From Hahella chejuensis KCTC 2396 (GTDB lineage Bacteria; Pseudomonadota; Gammaproteobacteria; Pseudomonadales; Oleiphilaceae), in the NCBI RefSeq assembly GCF_000012985.1, contig NC_007645.1, forward strand, positions 2,448,501 to 2,512,500: a stretch of DNA of 64,000 nt, read 5' to 3'. The position numbers and the translations under genes were made by a program. This document shows, one piece after another, positions 18,306 to 27,314 of the stretch (its first letter is position 1; each line of letters begins with the position of its first letter). Below the pieces are notes generated by a model that searched no databases, was not told where the DNA came from, and worked only from the letters and a program-made list of their open reading frames with translations.

Positions 18306-19715
18306 ATGCTTACTGCGATCATTCTCTGCGGCGGCTCAGGCACGCGTCTTTGGCCATTATCCAGAGAAACCTATCCTAAGCAGTTTTTAAGCTTGGCGGC
18401 TGACGGCAGTCTGTTGGCTGAGACAATCGCCCGAGTGGCGGCGGTTGATAAACACGCTCATTTAAGCGTGGTCTCCAATGAAGATCACCGTTTCCTGGTG
18501 GCGGCTACATTGCAGGTGCAGTGTCCGTCCTCAAAGAAAAATATCATTCTTGAACCTTGCGCCCGTAACACGGCTCCGGCGATTGCTTTGGCGGCATTGG
18601 ACGCTATCTCGTCTGATAAAGAGGCTGTTTTACTGGTATTGCCGGCGGACCATGTGATTCGCAATGTGACTGCTTTTGCTGAAGCGGTAAAGATCGGTGA
18701 GCAAGCGGCGGCGCAGGGCAAATTGGTGACCTTTGGTATTGTGCCGGATTCCCCTCATACGGGTTATGGGTATATCAAAGCGAATGTTGGCGATAAAGAT
18801 TGGGCGCCGGTAGAGCAGTTTGTTGAGAAGCCGGATCTTGATACAGCCAAAAGTTACGTAGACTCAGGAAATTATTTCTGGAACAGCGGCATGTTCATGT
18901 TTCGTGCAGATCGTTATCTGGACGAGCTGAAAAAGTTTCGCCCGGATATTTATGATGCTTGTGTTAAAGCATACGCCGGCAAGTCCTCTGACTTGGATTT
19001 CGTGCGCGTGGATAAGCAGGCGTTTTCTGACTGTCCGGATGATTCCATTGACTATGCGGTGATGGAAAAGACCTCCGATGCAGTTGTGATTTCACTTGAC
19101 GCGGGATGGAGCGATGTCGGCTCCTGGTCGACCCTGTGGGAAATACAGGATAAAGACGTAGCCGGAAATGTGTGTCGTGGCGATGTCATCACTGAAGACG
19201 TTGAAGGTTCTTACATTCACTCTGAAGGCCGCTTGATCGCGGCGATCGGTCTGAAAAATCACGTTATTGTGGAAACGGATGATGTGGTCCTGGTGGCGGA
19301 CAAAGAGCGTGTGCAGGATGTTAAAAAGCTGGTGGCGCAAGTCAAACAGCAGAACCGCGCTGAACACCGCTTCCATAAGAAAGTGCATCGACCATGGGGG
19401 ACTTACGAAGGTATCGCTATATCTGATCGCTTTCAGGTGAAGCGGATTGTGGTGAATCCAGGCGGTACGCTCTCCTTGCAAAAGCACCACCATCGCGCAG
19501 AGCACTGGGTGGTAGTGAAAGGAACAGCAAGCGTTACCCGCGGTGACGAGGTAATGCTGCTGAGTGAAGATCAGTCAACCTACATACCGCTTGGGGTTGT
19601 GCATCGCCTGGAGAATCCAGGGGTGATTCCACTTGAACTCATCGAAGTGCAGACGGGAAGTTATCTGGGAGAGGATGACATCGTGCGCTTTGAGGATACC
19701 TACGGGCGATCATAA
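18306..19715 (+). CDS. manC: Bifunctional mannose-1-phosphate guanylyltransferase / mannose-6-phosphate isomerase
   Basis: A 469-residue AlgA/ManC/WbpW-type enzyme supplying GDP-mannose. The N-terminal domain has LCGGSGTRLWPLSRETYPKQ and FVEKPDLDTA. The C-terminal type II isomerase cupin has PWGTYEG and QKHHHRAEHWVVVKGTA with its metal-binding histidines. A GGGGAG ribosome-binding site precedes the ATG. Base composition is visibly richer in G and C than the genes before it, so it may belong to the chromosomal backbone rather than to the transferred part of the cluster. A strong terminator follows. No obvious GDP-mannose-using enzyme can be assigned in the window. Confidence 0.95.
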   Translation: MLTAIILCGGSGTRLWPLSRETYPKQFLSLAADGSLLAETIARVAAVDKHAHLSVVSNEDHRFLVAATLQVQCPSSKKNIILEPCARNTAPAIALAALDAISSDKEAVLLVLPADHVIRNVTAFAEAVKIGEQAAAQGKLVTFGIVPDSPHTGYGYIKANVGDKDWAPVEQFVEKPDLDTAKSYVDSGNYFWNSGMFMFRADRYLDELKKFRPDIYDACVKAYAGKSSDLDFVRVDKQAFSDCPDDSIDYAVMEKTSDAVVISLDAGWSDVGSWSTLWEIQDKDVAGNVCRGDVITEDVEGSYIHSEGRLIAAIGLKNHVIVETDDVVLVADKERVQDVKKLVAQVKQQNRAEHRFHKKVHRPWGTYEGIAISDRFQVKRIVVNPGGTLSLQKHHHRAEHWVVVKGTASVTRGDEVMLLSEDQSTYIPLGVVHRLENPGVIPLELIEVQTGSYLGEDDIVRFEDTYGRS

Positions 19716-19726
19716 GCAAACGCTGG

Positions 19727-19751
19727 AGCGCACCGCGCGGTGCGCTTTTTT
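19727..19751 (+). terminator. Intrinsic terminator closing the polysaccharide cluster
   Basis: AGCGCACC and GGTGCGCT pair perfectly around a GCGC loop and are followed by a run of T to 19751. It begins 12 bases after the manC stop and lies between two convergent genes (manC and the ZnuA-like gene). Confidence 0.9.
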
Positions 19752-19775
19752 GATGGCTTAATCAGTCGCTGCAGC

Positions 19776-20693
19776 TCAGCGGTTGCTCAGGCACTCCAGT
19801 ACTCTTTTCACCATACCGCGATAGTAATCTGAATACGTTGTGTATTCGCTTCCCATTGGGTCTATTTCTGTGATCGCCAGGTTGGGGATTGTGAAAAAGC
19901 GGTCTATGGCGGCGGCGCGATATTGTGGTTCGACCACGATACAGGCTTGCAAAGAGATGGCTTTCGACTTTATCTCCGAGAGATGGCGGGCTCCTGGGGA
20001 AGTTTCAGGTTGCAGCGCGACGACATCTACGATATTCAGGCTTAACTCATTGGCGAAATAATTGAACCCGTTATGGTAGGTGAGCAGATTCTTGTGACTG
20101 AGCTGCTGCGCAGCCATTTGCGACGTGTCCGTTAGCTGTCGCATTTGTGTTTGATATTTCCTGGCCAGCGCCTGATAGTCGGCCCCGATGGGGTCTATTC
20201 GGGAGAGCGTCTCCGCCAGGTTTAAGGCGATGGCGCCAGCTACATTCGCGCTTAACCAGACATGAGGGTCGTGAGCTCCATCGTGACTGTGATCATGTGA
20301 ATCGTCTTGTCTGGACTGGTTGAACGCCAGCAGTAGGGCATCCTGGCTGCTCTCCAGATAGCTGAGGGCGTCTACTTTCTCCAGTTGTGAATATTTCTCC
20401 AGAATTTTCGGAAGGAACCGCTCCAGCTCCGGCCCTACCCATAAAAATACGTCCGCCGCTTGCAGACGGCGCGCATCGCTGGGCTTGAGCTGATACATAT
20501 GAGGGCTGGCCATCGGCGGAAGTAAATAATCTACTTGCACTGTATCGCCAAACGCTTCGTTGACGATCAAGCTTAACGGTTTGATGGAGGTCAGCACTTT
20601 GATTTTATCCGCCGCCTGGGCGGGTAGTGTGGACAGGTTGAGCAAAAGCAAGACTTTGAATAATTGTGACAGCGTGCGAATGATTGACTGCAT
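19776..20693 (-). CDS. znuA: ZnuA-like zinc ABC transporter substrate-binding protein
   Basis: A 305-residue periplasmic metal-binding protein. Residues 1-27 form a signal peptide (LLLLNLSTLPAQA). The mature part follows the ZnuA/cluster A-1 plan: SPHMYQLKPSDARRLQAAD with the first metal histidine, a histidine-rich loop (DDSHDHSHDGAHDPHVW) near residues 128-145, LTYHNGFNYFA with the third ligand, and a final EIDPMG. It should capture Zn2+ for an inner-membrane ABC importer, but no znuB or znuC lies in the window, so the partner must be encoded elsewhere. A strong Zur-like operator sits 41 bases upstream. Manganese specificity is unlikely given the His-rich loop. Confidence 0.85.
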   Translation of the reverse strand: MQSIIRTLSQLFKVLLLLNLSTLPAQAADKIKVLTSIKPLSLIVNEAFGDTVQVDYLLPPMASPHMYQLKPSDARRLQAADVFLWVGPELERFLPKILEKYSQLEKVDALSYLESSQDALLLAFNQSRQDDSHDHSHDGAHDPHVWLSANVAGAIALNLAETLSRIDPIGADYQALARKYQTQMRQLTDTSQMAAQQLSHKNLLTYHNGFNYFANELSLNIVDVVALQPETSPGARHLSEIKSKAISLQACIVVEPQYRAAAIDRFFTIPNLAITEIDPMGSEYTTYSDYYRGMVKRVLECLSNR

Positions 20694-20734
20694 GGTTTTC
20701 TGGATAATGCGGCGTTTCGCCTTGAGAGTTTCAG

Positions 20735-20757
20735 GAAAGGTTATAACATAACATTAT
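20735..20757 (-). promoter_or_regulatory. Zur-box-like operator over the znuA promoter
   Basis: The 23 bases match the known gammaproteobacterial Zur consensus at 19 positions by eye, with the core GTTATAACATAAC at 20740-20752. On the minus strand a TATAAT hexamer (20753-20758) overlaps the site and points toward znuA, so bound Zur would block the promoter when zinc is plentiful. The divergent pilZ start is 105 bases away on the other side. The consensus is from memory of published sites, and binding is inferred. Confidence 0.75.
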
Positions 20758-20862
20758 ACAAATAACCTGGGGCTTTTGATAGCTATTACGCTAAACTCTG
20801 CGCGAGTTTGATTGAATTGGTATATGCTTGTCTTAGAACGAAAATCAAGGGAAAAGAATACT

Positions 20863-21213
20863 ATGCCTCCAAAATTTGGTGCTCGCAGTGGCATATTGAC
20901 GTTAACCATAAAAGACAAAGCAGTTCTGTATGCTGCTTACATGCCTTTTGTTCGTAATGGTGGACTGTTTATTCCTACCTCCAAGAACTACCAATTGGGC
21001 GATGAGGTCTTTTTGCTGTTGAACCTGATGGATGAGCCGGAAAAAATTCCGGTGGCGGGTAAAGTGGTCTGGGTGACGCCGAAAGGCGCTCAGGGTAACC
21101 GCGCCGCGGGCATCGGCGTGCAGTTCAACAGCGACGATGAGACGGCGAAGAACAAGATCGAGACCTATCTGGCTGGAGCGTTGAACTCCGATCGTCCGAC
21201 GCATACTATGTGA
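20863..21213 (+). CDS. pilZ: Type IV pilus assembly protein PilZ
   Basis: A 116-residue single-domain PilZ protein needed for type IV pilus biogenesis. The open frame could start at a TTG at 20812, but the ATG at 20863 has AAGGGA ten bases upstream and gives the family N-terminus (MPPKFGARSGILTLTIKD). The sequence lacks the RxxxR and D/NxSxxG c-di-GMP-binding motifs, as is true for the founding PilZ, so it should act through protein contacts rather than by binding the nucleotide. It is followed by tatD, the same order as in Pseudomonas. The usual upstream holB and tmk are absent here and replaced by znuA. Confidence 0.92.
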   Translation: MPPKFGARSGILTLTIKDKAVLYAAYMPFVRNGGLFIPTSKNYQLGDEVFLLLNLMDEPEKIPVAGKVVWVTPKGAQGNRAAGIGVQFNSDDETAKNKIETYLAGALNSDRPTHTM

Positions 21214-21300
21214 TTGCGCGCTGTTCAGGTCACGCCGGAGGCCGGCTGACTCGGCCTCATGTCCTGAGCCCATTCTTTTTTCTACAGACCACACTTAAAG

Positions 21301-22098
21301 ATGTTGATAGATTCCCATTGTCATTTGGATCGTATTGATCTGTCCCAGGCTGACGGTGACTTGACCGTCGCTTTGAACCAGGCGCGAGCGCGTGGAGTTT
21401 CCGGTTTCCTTTGTGTTGATATCGATTTAGATAACTTCAACGATGTCTACCGCATCGCCCAAGTCTACGATGACGTCTGGTGCTCTGCGGGCGTGCATCC
21501 CTTGGCAAAAATGAACGCGGCGGATTTAAGTCCTGATCATCTTACCCAGTTGGCGATGTCTGGCGATAAGGTTGTCGCTGTGGGCGAGTGCGGGCTGGAT
21601 TACTATTACGATCAGGACAGCAAAGCCAACCAGCAGGAAATGTTTGAAAAGCAATTGAGCGTGGCGTGCGATCTCGGCAAACCGGTCATCGTGCACACTC
21701 GCGAGGCGCGGGAAGATACGCTTCACCTGTTGAGAAAGTACTCCGCAAAGGGGCTGCAGGGCGTTTTGCATTGCTTCACCGAAAGCTGGGATATGGCGAA
21801 AGCGGCGTTGGACCTGGACTTCTATATTTCGTTTTCCGGCATCATCACCTTTCGTAATGCGGAAGAGTTGCGAGAGGTCGTGAAAAAGACGCCGATAGAG
21901 CGCTTGTTGGTGGAGACCGACTCTCCTTATCTGGCCCCTGTTCCTTACCGGGGCAAAAGCAATCAGCCACAGTGGGTGGTGGAAGTCGCTCAATGCGTGG
22001 CGGACTTGAAAGGGTTGTCTTTGGATAAAACGGCGCAAGCCACCACCGACAACTTTCATCGCCTGTTCAAAACGCATCAGAATGAGGAGCGTCGCTAA
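21301..22098 (+). CDS. tatD: TatD family metal-dependent hydrolase
   Basis: A 265-residue TIM-barrel hydrolase of the TatD DNase family. Metal ligands are visible in order: DSHCHLDR at residues 3-10, GECGLDYYYD near residue 97, PVIVHTREA, LHCFTES and ETDSPYLAPVPYRGK near residue 201. Family members have 3'-5' exonuclease or related phosphohydrolase activity in DNA or RNA quality control; the physiological substrate here is not known. It lies 87 bases after pilZ and 8 bases before the alpha/beta hydrolase gene, so the set is probably one operon. Confidence 0.92.
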   Translation: MLIDSHCHLDRIDLSQADGDLTVALNQARARGVSGFLCVDIDLDNFNDVYRIAQVYDDVWCSAGVHPLAKMNAADLSPDHLTQLAMSGDKVVAVGECGLDYYYDQDSKANQQEMFEKQLSVACDLGKPVIVHTREAREDTLHLLRKYSAKGLQGVLHCFTESWDMAKAALDLDFYISFSGIITFRNAEELREVVKKTPIERLLVETDSPYLAPVPYRGKSNQPQWVVEVAQCVADLKGLSLDKTAQATTDNFHRLFKTHQNEERR

Positions 22099-22106
22099 TA
22101 TACGCC

Positions 22107-22952
22107 ATGGATGAACTGACCCTGCAGCTCCCTCACCTTAAATTAGCGGCATTACGTTGGGGGGAAGGGCGACCGAATAAAATTTTGGCGCTGCATGGAT
22201 GGTTGGACAACGCCGCTTCATTCTCTTTTCTTGGACCTCGTTTAGCCGCGGCTGGTTATGAGGTTGTCGCTGTGGATTTGCCCGGGCACGGCTACAGTCA
22301 ACACCGGCCCCATGGAGCCAGTTACCATTTGCTGGATTACCTGCATGACGTTGACCAGGCTCTTCTTGCTCTCGGGTGGAATCGACCGATTCTGTTAGGG
22401 CATTCATTGGGCGCCGTGATCAGTTCTTTGTATGCAGCGGCGGCTCAGGACCGCATTGCTCGTTTGATATTGGTCGAGGCGTTGGGGCCGGTCGCCGCGG
22501 CGTCAGTAGATATCGCAGCCAACCTTAGCAAAGCCTTGGTCAAAACCCGCACCAAATCAGGCCAGAAAAAGGTCTATTATACCATTGAGAAATTGGTGGA
22601 AGACCGCCAGCGCGGCTTCGGCGGACTGTCGGCGGAGGCCTCCCGCATATTAGTGGAACGCAACATTCAACCGGTGAAAGACGGCTGGGTATGGCGTACG
22701 GACGCGCGTTTGCGCTGGCCGTCATATTTGCGATTCAGCGAGGAGCAAGTGAGAGCGTATTTGCGCTCAATTTCGACGCCAACCTTGTTGGTGGCGGGAG
22801 ATAAGGGGTTTATTTCGCTCGATTCTGAGAGGAATGGGCGGGTTGAGGCTCTGGCGGCGGCGAGAAAAGAAACCCTGCGTGGCGGCCATCACTTGCATAT
22901 GGATGGGGATGTCGATGGTCTTGCAAAAATAATCGAGGAATTTTTGCGCTAA
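22107..22952 (+). CDS. Alpha/beta-fold hydrolase
   Basis: A 281-residue alpha/beta hydrolase with no signal peptide. An oxyanion segment LALHGWLDNAASF lies near residue 28, the nucleophile elbow GHSLGA has Ser at about residue 99, and RGGHHLHMDGD near the end holds the catalytic histidine. The acid is probably the Asp in LLVAGDKGF. The order tatD-hydrolase-DUF4892-patatin is familiar from Pseudomonas relatives. The substrate is not predictable; esterase or MenH-like activities are possibilities only. Confidence 0.85.
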   Translation: MDELTLQLPHLKLAALRWGEGRPNKILALHGWLDNAASFSFLGPRLAAAGYEVVAVDLPGHGYSQHRPHGASYHLLDYLHDVDQALLALGWNRPILLGHSLGAVISSLYAAAAQDRIARLILVEALGPVAAASVDIAANLSKALVKTRTKSGQKKVYYTIEKLVEDRQRGFGGLSAEASRILVERNIQPVKDGWVWRTDARLRWPSYLRFSEEQVRAYLRSISTPTLLVAGDKGFISLDSERNGRVEALAAARKETLRGGHHLHMDGDVDGLAKIIEEFLR

Positions 22953-22980
22953 ACGACGATACATACGATACGGATGGATA

Positions 22981-23874
22981 ATGAAGAAAAAAGTTAGTTT
23001 GCGCTTGTTGATTGTATTATGGGCTGCGTTTAGCCAGATGGCTGCGGCGGCTGATGGAGGTAAAGTGGATGATCTGCTGCCCCGGTTTCCGCTGGCGGAT
23101 GTCGTCGGCGACCGGGTGGGGAATGCCCCGGAATATCGCTTGGCGACAGGCCCGCTCGCCTCTCTCGGCAGTGTGGCGAGACCGGAAAAGGAGGAGCGAG
23201 TCAGCGGTCAGCTGACGCAGAGATCTTACGAGATTCCGCAGGGGCATGAGCCTCGGGAAGTCATGCAGCACTATCTTAAAGAGTTGCAGCGTCTGAGCGC
23301 GAATATTCTGTATCGTTGTGAAGGTCGTGGCTGTGGGCGCAGCAACGACTGGGCTAACGTGATATTCAAACGTTCTTTTCTATATGGGCTGGATGATTAC
23401 CAACAATATCTCGCCGCGACATTTCAAGCAGAAGACGCCGTCTATGCGGTGGCTATCTACACGGTGCGCCGCGCGAATCAGAGAGTGTTTGCGCATGTGG
23501 AGCTGGTTGAACTGAATGACGCCAAGCTTGCCCCGCAGGAACGAAAGCGGGATCTGATCGCTATTAACGAAGCTGAACTGGAGCGGCTCAATTCTCTAAA
23601 CGATAAGTTGGGCCCCTGGTTGAACAAAGTGAGGGCGAAGCCTTCAGACTTCCAAATCTTTATCGCCTCATATAGCCACTCCTCAAAGCGGACGGATATT
23701 GAAAATTATGAACACGCTGCTGATCTTGCCCGCAGGTTTCGGGTGTTTTTGACGCAGCAGGCGATTCCCTCAGGCGCGATCCGACTGATTGTGGTGGGAC
23801 CGTTCGCGGATGAGGAGGATTTTGCGGAGAGCGCAAGCTATATCGAGATACATACGGTTAAAACAGGCGTCTAA
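22981..23874 (+). CDS. DUF4892 domain-containing exported protein
   Basis: A 297-residue protein with a clear signal peptide (MKKKVSLRLLIVLWAAFSQM, cleavage near the AAA-AD at residues 21-25). The central part, about residues 40-180, resembles DUF4892 as recalled from Pseudomonas: a DLLPRFPLAD start, then a Cys pair in YRCEGRGCGRSNDW. The C-terminal third (FQIFIASYSHSSKRTDIENY) looks like a separate compact domain, possibly related to OmpA/SPOR-type periplasmic folds, but no peptidoglycan-binding motif can be confirmed. Function unknown; it is located in the periplasm or outer envelope. Confidence 0.75.
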   Translation: MKKKVSLRLLIVLWAAFSQMAAAADGGKVDDLLPRFPLADVVGDRVGNAPEYRLATGPLASLGSVARPEKEERVSGQLTQRSYEIPQGHEPREVMQHYLKELQRLSANILYRCEGRGCGRSNDWANVIFKRSFLYGLDDYQQYLAATFQAEDAVYAVAIYTVRRANQRVFAHVELVELNDAKLAPQERKRDLIAINEAELERLNSLNDKLGPWLNKVRAKPSDFQIFIASYSHSSKRTDIENYEHAADLARRFRVFLTQQAIPSGAIRLIVVGPFADEEDFAESASYIEIHTVKTGV

Positions 23875-23908
23875 GCGTCTCTCTATGACTGGGAGTGAAT
23901 AACTGGCT

Positions 23909-24955
23909 ATGGCGGCGAAAACAGTTGCATTAGTGTTGGGTAGCGGCGGCGCGCGCGGATATGCGCATGTGGGCGTCATCGAAGTGTTGCTGGAGCGCGG
24001 CTATAACATTGTTGCGCTTTCCGGGTGTTCAATGGGGGCGCTGGTTGGGGGCATCTATGCGGCGGGTAAGCTGAGAGAATTCAAAGACTGGGCTACCGGG
24101 CTGGACCAATTTGACGTTCTGCGTCTGCTGGATATTTCCTTATCATCTCCCGGCGCCATTCGGGGGGAGAAGGTTTTTTCCGTCGTGCGGGAATTGATAG
24201 GCGATATTCGTATTGAGGACCTGCCTATCGCTTACACGGCTGTCGCTACGGATTTGCTGCATCAAAAGGAAGTCTGGTTTCAGGAAGGGCCGTTGCATCA
24301 GGCGATCAGGGCGTCCGTCGCCATTCCCAGCCTGCTGACCCCGGAAATCATCAAAGATCGCGTGCTGGTGGACGGCGGCCTTTTGAATCCCTTGCCGATT
24401 ATCCCTACTATCTCCGCACACGCTGATTACATCATTGCGGTCAATCTCAGCTACTACGATTATCAGGTTGAGAAAAAGCTCTATGAGAAAACCGAGATCA
24501 AACAGGACCGCCGTTTTGAAGAATGGGTGGCGGGCGTATGGGAGAAGGCTTCCCAATTCTTTGATCGCGATGAGGAAGCCTTGGCTGGCGTCGTGGCGTC
24601 GCCGCCCAATGCGCCAGCGATAGGCGAGCCGATTTCGGAAAGCGGCGGGGGAGCGGAAGCCGTAAACGCTGCAGAGGTAGAGCAGGTTGGCCAGACAATG
24701 CAGACTCGACTCAGTCTGGGTAAGTTCGACATTATGAACTTGTCATTTGAGGCGATGCAGAGTTCGTTGACGCAGTACAAACTGGCGGGATATCCACCCG
24801 ACATTCTGATCAATATTCCCAAAGGCGTGTGTCGAACCTTTGAATATCATAAAGCTCCGGAATTGATTCAACTGGGGCGCGATATCGCCGCGCGCACTCT
24901 GGATAAACTCGCCAAAGAAGGCAAGTTAGAGGGGAATGGCGTTGAATCCGGTTAG
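23909..24955 (+). CDS. Patatin-like phospholipase family protein (RssA-like)
   Basis: A 348-residue patatin. The glycine-rich oxyanion loop GSGGARGYAHVGVIEVL lies at residues 11-27, the nucleophile motif GCSMGALVGGIYA has Ser near residue 41, and the catalytic Asp is in VDGGLLNPLPI near residue 154. There is no signal peptide, so it is probably cytoplasmic or membrane-associated. The C-terminal 120 residues form a linker with acidic and alanine stretches and a helical tail (QSSLTQYKLAGYPPDILINI), as in longer RssA/YlbK relatives. It probably cleaves acyl esters of lipids; the true substrate is unknown. Confidence 0.88.
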   Translation: MAAKTVALVLGSGGARGYAHVGVIEVLLERGYNIVALSGCSMGALVGGIYAAGKLREFKDWATGLDQFDVLRLLDISLSSPGAIRGEKVFSVVRELIGDIRIEDLPIAYTAVATDLLHQKEVWFQEGPLHQAIRASVAIPSLLTPEIIKDRVLVDGGLLNPLPIIPTISAHADYIIAVNLSYYDYQVEKKLYEKTEIKQDRRFEEWVAGVWEKASQFFDRDEEALAGVVASPPNAPAIGEPISESGGGAEAVNAAEVEQVGQTMQTRLSLGKFDIMNLSFEAMQSSLTQYKLAGYPPDILINIPKGVCRTFEYHKAPELIQLGRDIAARTLDKLAKEGKLEGNGVESG

Positions 24956-25008
24956 GCGCGGCCGCCAAGCGTCGCTATAATAGGGCTCCATTTTTTCTGA
25001 GGTGTGCT

Positions 25009-25914
25009 GTGTTCGAACCAGAGTCTTTTCTGCAGTTGCAGACTATTCGTGATTTTATTCGTTATGCCTGGTCCCGTTTTAATCAGGAAGCACTGTTTTT
25101 TGGCCATGGTACCGACAACGCCTGGGACGAGGCGGTGCATCTGGTGCTGGGTTCATTGCACCTTCCCTGGGATGTAGACGCCAACATGTTGGACGCCCGC
25201 CTTGTAGATCACGAAAAACTGGCCTTGGCTGAGGCTATCGGCAAGCGTGTGCTGCAGCGGATTCCCACTCCCTATATTCTTGGCGAAGCCTGGTTCATGG
25301 GGTTGCCGTTTCATATCACTCAGGACGTTCTGATTCCGCGCTCTCCCATTGCCGAGCTGTTAGAACATGAGCTGCAACCCTGGCTTGAGCAACCCCCGTT
25401 ACGGATTCTGGATTTGTGCTGCGGCAGCGGTTGTATTGGCATCGCTGCGGCGCACGTATTCCCGGAAGCGGAAGTCGTATTGGCGGATATTTCTCCATTG
25501 GCGTTAGACGTTGCGCGTAGAAACGTGGCCCGCCATCACTTGGGGGATCGCTGCAAGGTGGTGGAGTCCGACATGTTCGATGCGCTGCAGGGCGAATTCG
25601 ATGTGATCCTCACCAACCCCCCATACGTTGACAAGCCGGATATGGACAGCCTGCCGCCGGAATATCTGCATGAGCCCGAGCTGGGGCTGGCCTCCGGGGT
25701 GGACGGTCTTGACGCAGCGCGTATTATTCTCGCCCGCGCCGCGGACTTTTTAAGCGATGGCGGCTTTATGGTGTGTGAAGTCGGCAATAGTATGGAAGCA
25801 CTGCAGAACTCCTATCCGGAGATTATGTTCATCTTCCCTGAATTCGAAAAAGGCGGAGACGGCGTCTTCGTCATGACTAAAGACGATTTGCTCGGCTGTC
25901 GCGAACTGTTATAG
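25009..25914 (+). CDS. prmB: Ribosomal protein L3 N5-glutamine methyltransferase
   Basis: A 301-residue SAM-dependent methyltransferase starting at a GTG behind GAGG. The SAM-binding motif is DLCCGSGCIGIAAAHVFPEA near residue 132, and the NPPY catalytic tetrad lies at residues 203-206. The N-terminal helical domain and PRSPIAELLE are the PrmB/HemK layout, and PrmB rather than PrmC is indicated by the RSPIAELL segment. It methylates a glutamine of ribosomal protein L3. The gene directly precedes aroC, an order known in many gammaproteobacteria. Confidence 0.93.
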   Translation: MFEPESFLQLQTIRDFIRYAWSRFNQEALFFGHGTDNAWDEAVHLVLGSLHLPWDVDANMLDARLVDHEKLALAEAIGKRVLQRIPTPYILGEAWFMGLPFHITQDVLIPRSPIAELLEHELQPWLEQPPLRILDLCCGSGCIGIAAAHVFPEAEVVLADISPLALDVARRNVARHHLGDRCKVVESDMFDALQGEFDVILTNPPYVDKPDMDSLPPEYLHEPELGLASGVDGLDAARIILARAADFLSDGGFMVCEVGNSMEALQNSYPEIMFIFPEFEKGGDGVFVMTKDDLLGCRELL

Positions 25915-25962
25915 GCGACGGCCGTCGATTAAGTTTCACATTGCAAAAAGTGATATACCCCT

Positions 25963-27078
25963 ATGTCTGGAAATACATTTGGCAAGTTATTCACAGTCAC
26001 GACCTTCGGTGAAAGTCACGGCCTGGCGCTGGGCTGCATTGTTGACGGTTGCCCTCCAGGATTGCCGCTGACGGAAGAAGACCTGCAGGTTGACCTGGAT
26101 CGCCGCAAGCCGGGAACCTCCCGACACACGACGCAGCGCAGAGAGCCGGACCAGGTGCGCATTCTGTCTGGCGTATTCGAGGGTAAAACCACCGGTACGC
26201 CGATTGGTCTGTTAATCGAAAATACCGACCAGAAATCCAAAGACTATTCCAATATCAAAGACCAGTTCCGTCCGGCGCACGCGGATTACGCCTACTGGCA
26301 CAAGTACGGCGTGCGCGACTATCGCGGCGGCGGCCGCAGCTCTGCTCGCGAGACCGCCATGCGGGTGGCCGCCGGGGCCATCGCCAAGAAGTTCCTGCAG
26401 ACCGTCTATGGCGTGCGCATTCGCGGATATTTGTCTCAACTGGGACCGATCAAAGTAGAGAAAGTGGACTGGTCTATCGTCAACGACAACCCTTTCTTTT
26501 GTCCGGACGCGGATAAGATTCCAGAAATGGAAAAGTACATGGACGCACTACGTAAAGAGGGCGACTCCATCGGCGCTAAAATCACCGTGGTCGCTGAAGG
26601 CGTTCCTCCCGGACTGGGAGAGCCGATTTTTGATCGCCTGGATGCGGATCTGGCGCACGCTCTGATGAGCATCAATGCGGTCAAAGGCGTGGAAATAGGG
26701 GCAGGGTTTGATGTAGTTGAGCAGAAGGGAACGGAACATCGTGATGAGATGACGCCGGAAGGCTTTCTGAGCAACAACGCAGGCGGCGTGTTAGGCGGCA
26801 TCTCCAGCGGCCAGGATGTCATCGCTCATATGGCGCTCAAGCCGACTTCCAGTCTGCGCCTGCCGGGTAAGTCCATTGATGTGAATGGCGATCCTGTGGA
26901 GGTTATTACCACCGGGCGCCACGATCCCTGCGTGGGCATTCGCGCCACGCCGATTGCGGAAGCCATGATGGCGATGGTGCTGATGGATCACTTGCTGCGT
27001 CATCGCGGACAGAATGCGGACGTTAAAGTGGACACGCCTGATATCGCCGCCATTGCCCGGGTGAAGGCGCAAGACTAA
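25963..27078 (+). CDS. aroC: Chorismate synthase
   Basis: The last enzyme of the shikimate pathway, converting EPSP to chorismate with reduced FMN. It is 371 residues long, close to the usual 350-370. All three family signatures are readable: [18 protein letters not shown] near the N-terminus, [19 protein letters not shown] around residue 122 and [17 protein letters not shown] near the end. Chorismate feeds the tryptophan genes found later in the window. The 236 bases after it hold no gene or terminator that I could see. Confidence 0.97.
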
Positions 27079-27314
27079 ACGACGCGCTGTCGCCGATATC
27101 CGAGCATGGCTAAGGCGCATGGGGCCGTTGTTTCTGCAGGGAAGTCAGGAATAGCTGGTGCGTCAGCGCCTAATCGCTGCCAGAATGTCGGGGCCTGCGT
27201 GTCCCGGTCAGCCTTGATGAAAGGATGACGCCCTAGGTTGAAAGTATTGGCGCGGCTTCTCTCTCACAGAGGCGGCGTCTTGTCCTCAGTTGTAATCTGA
27301 CAAACGGATATCTC

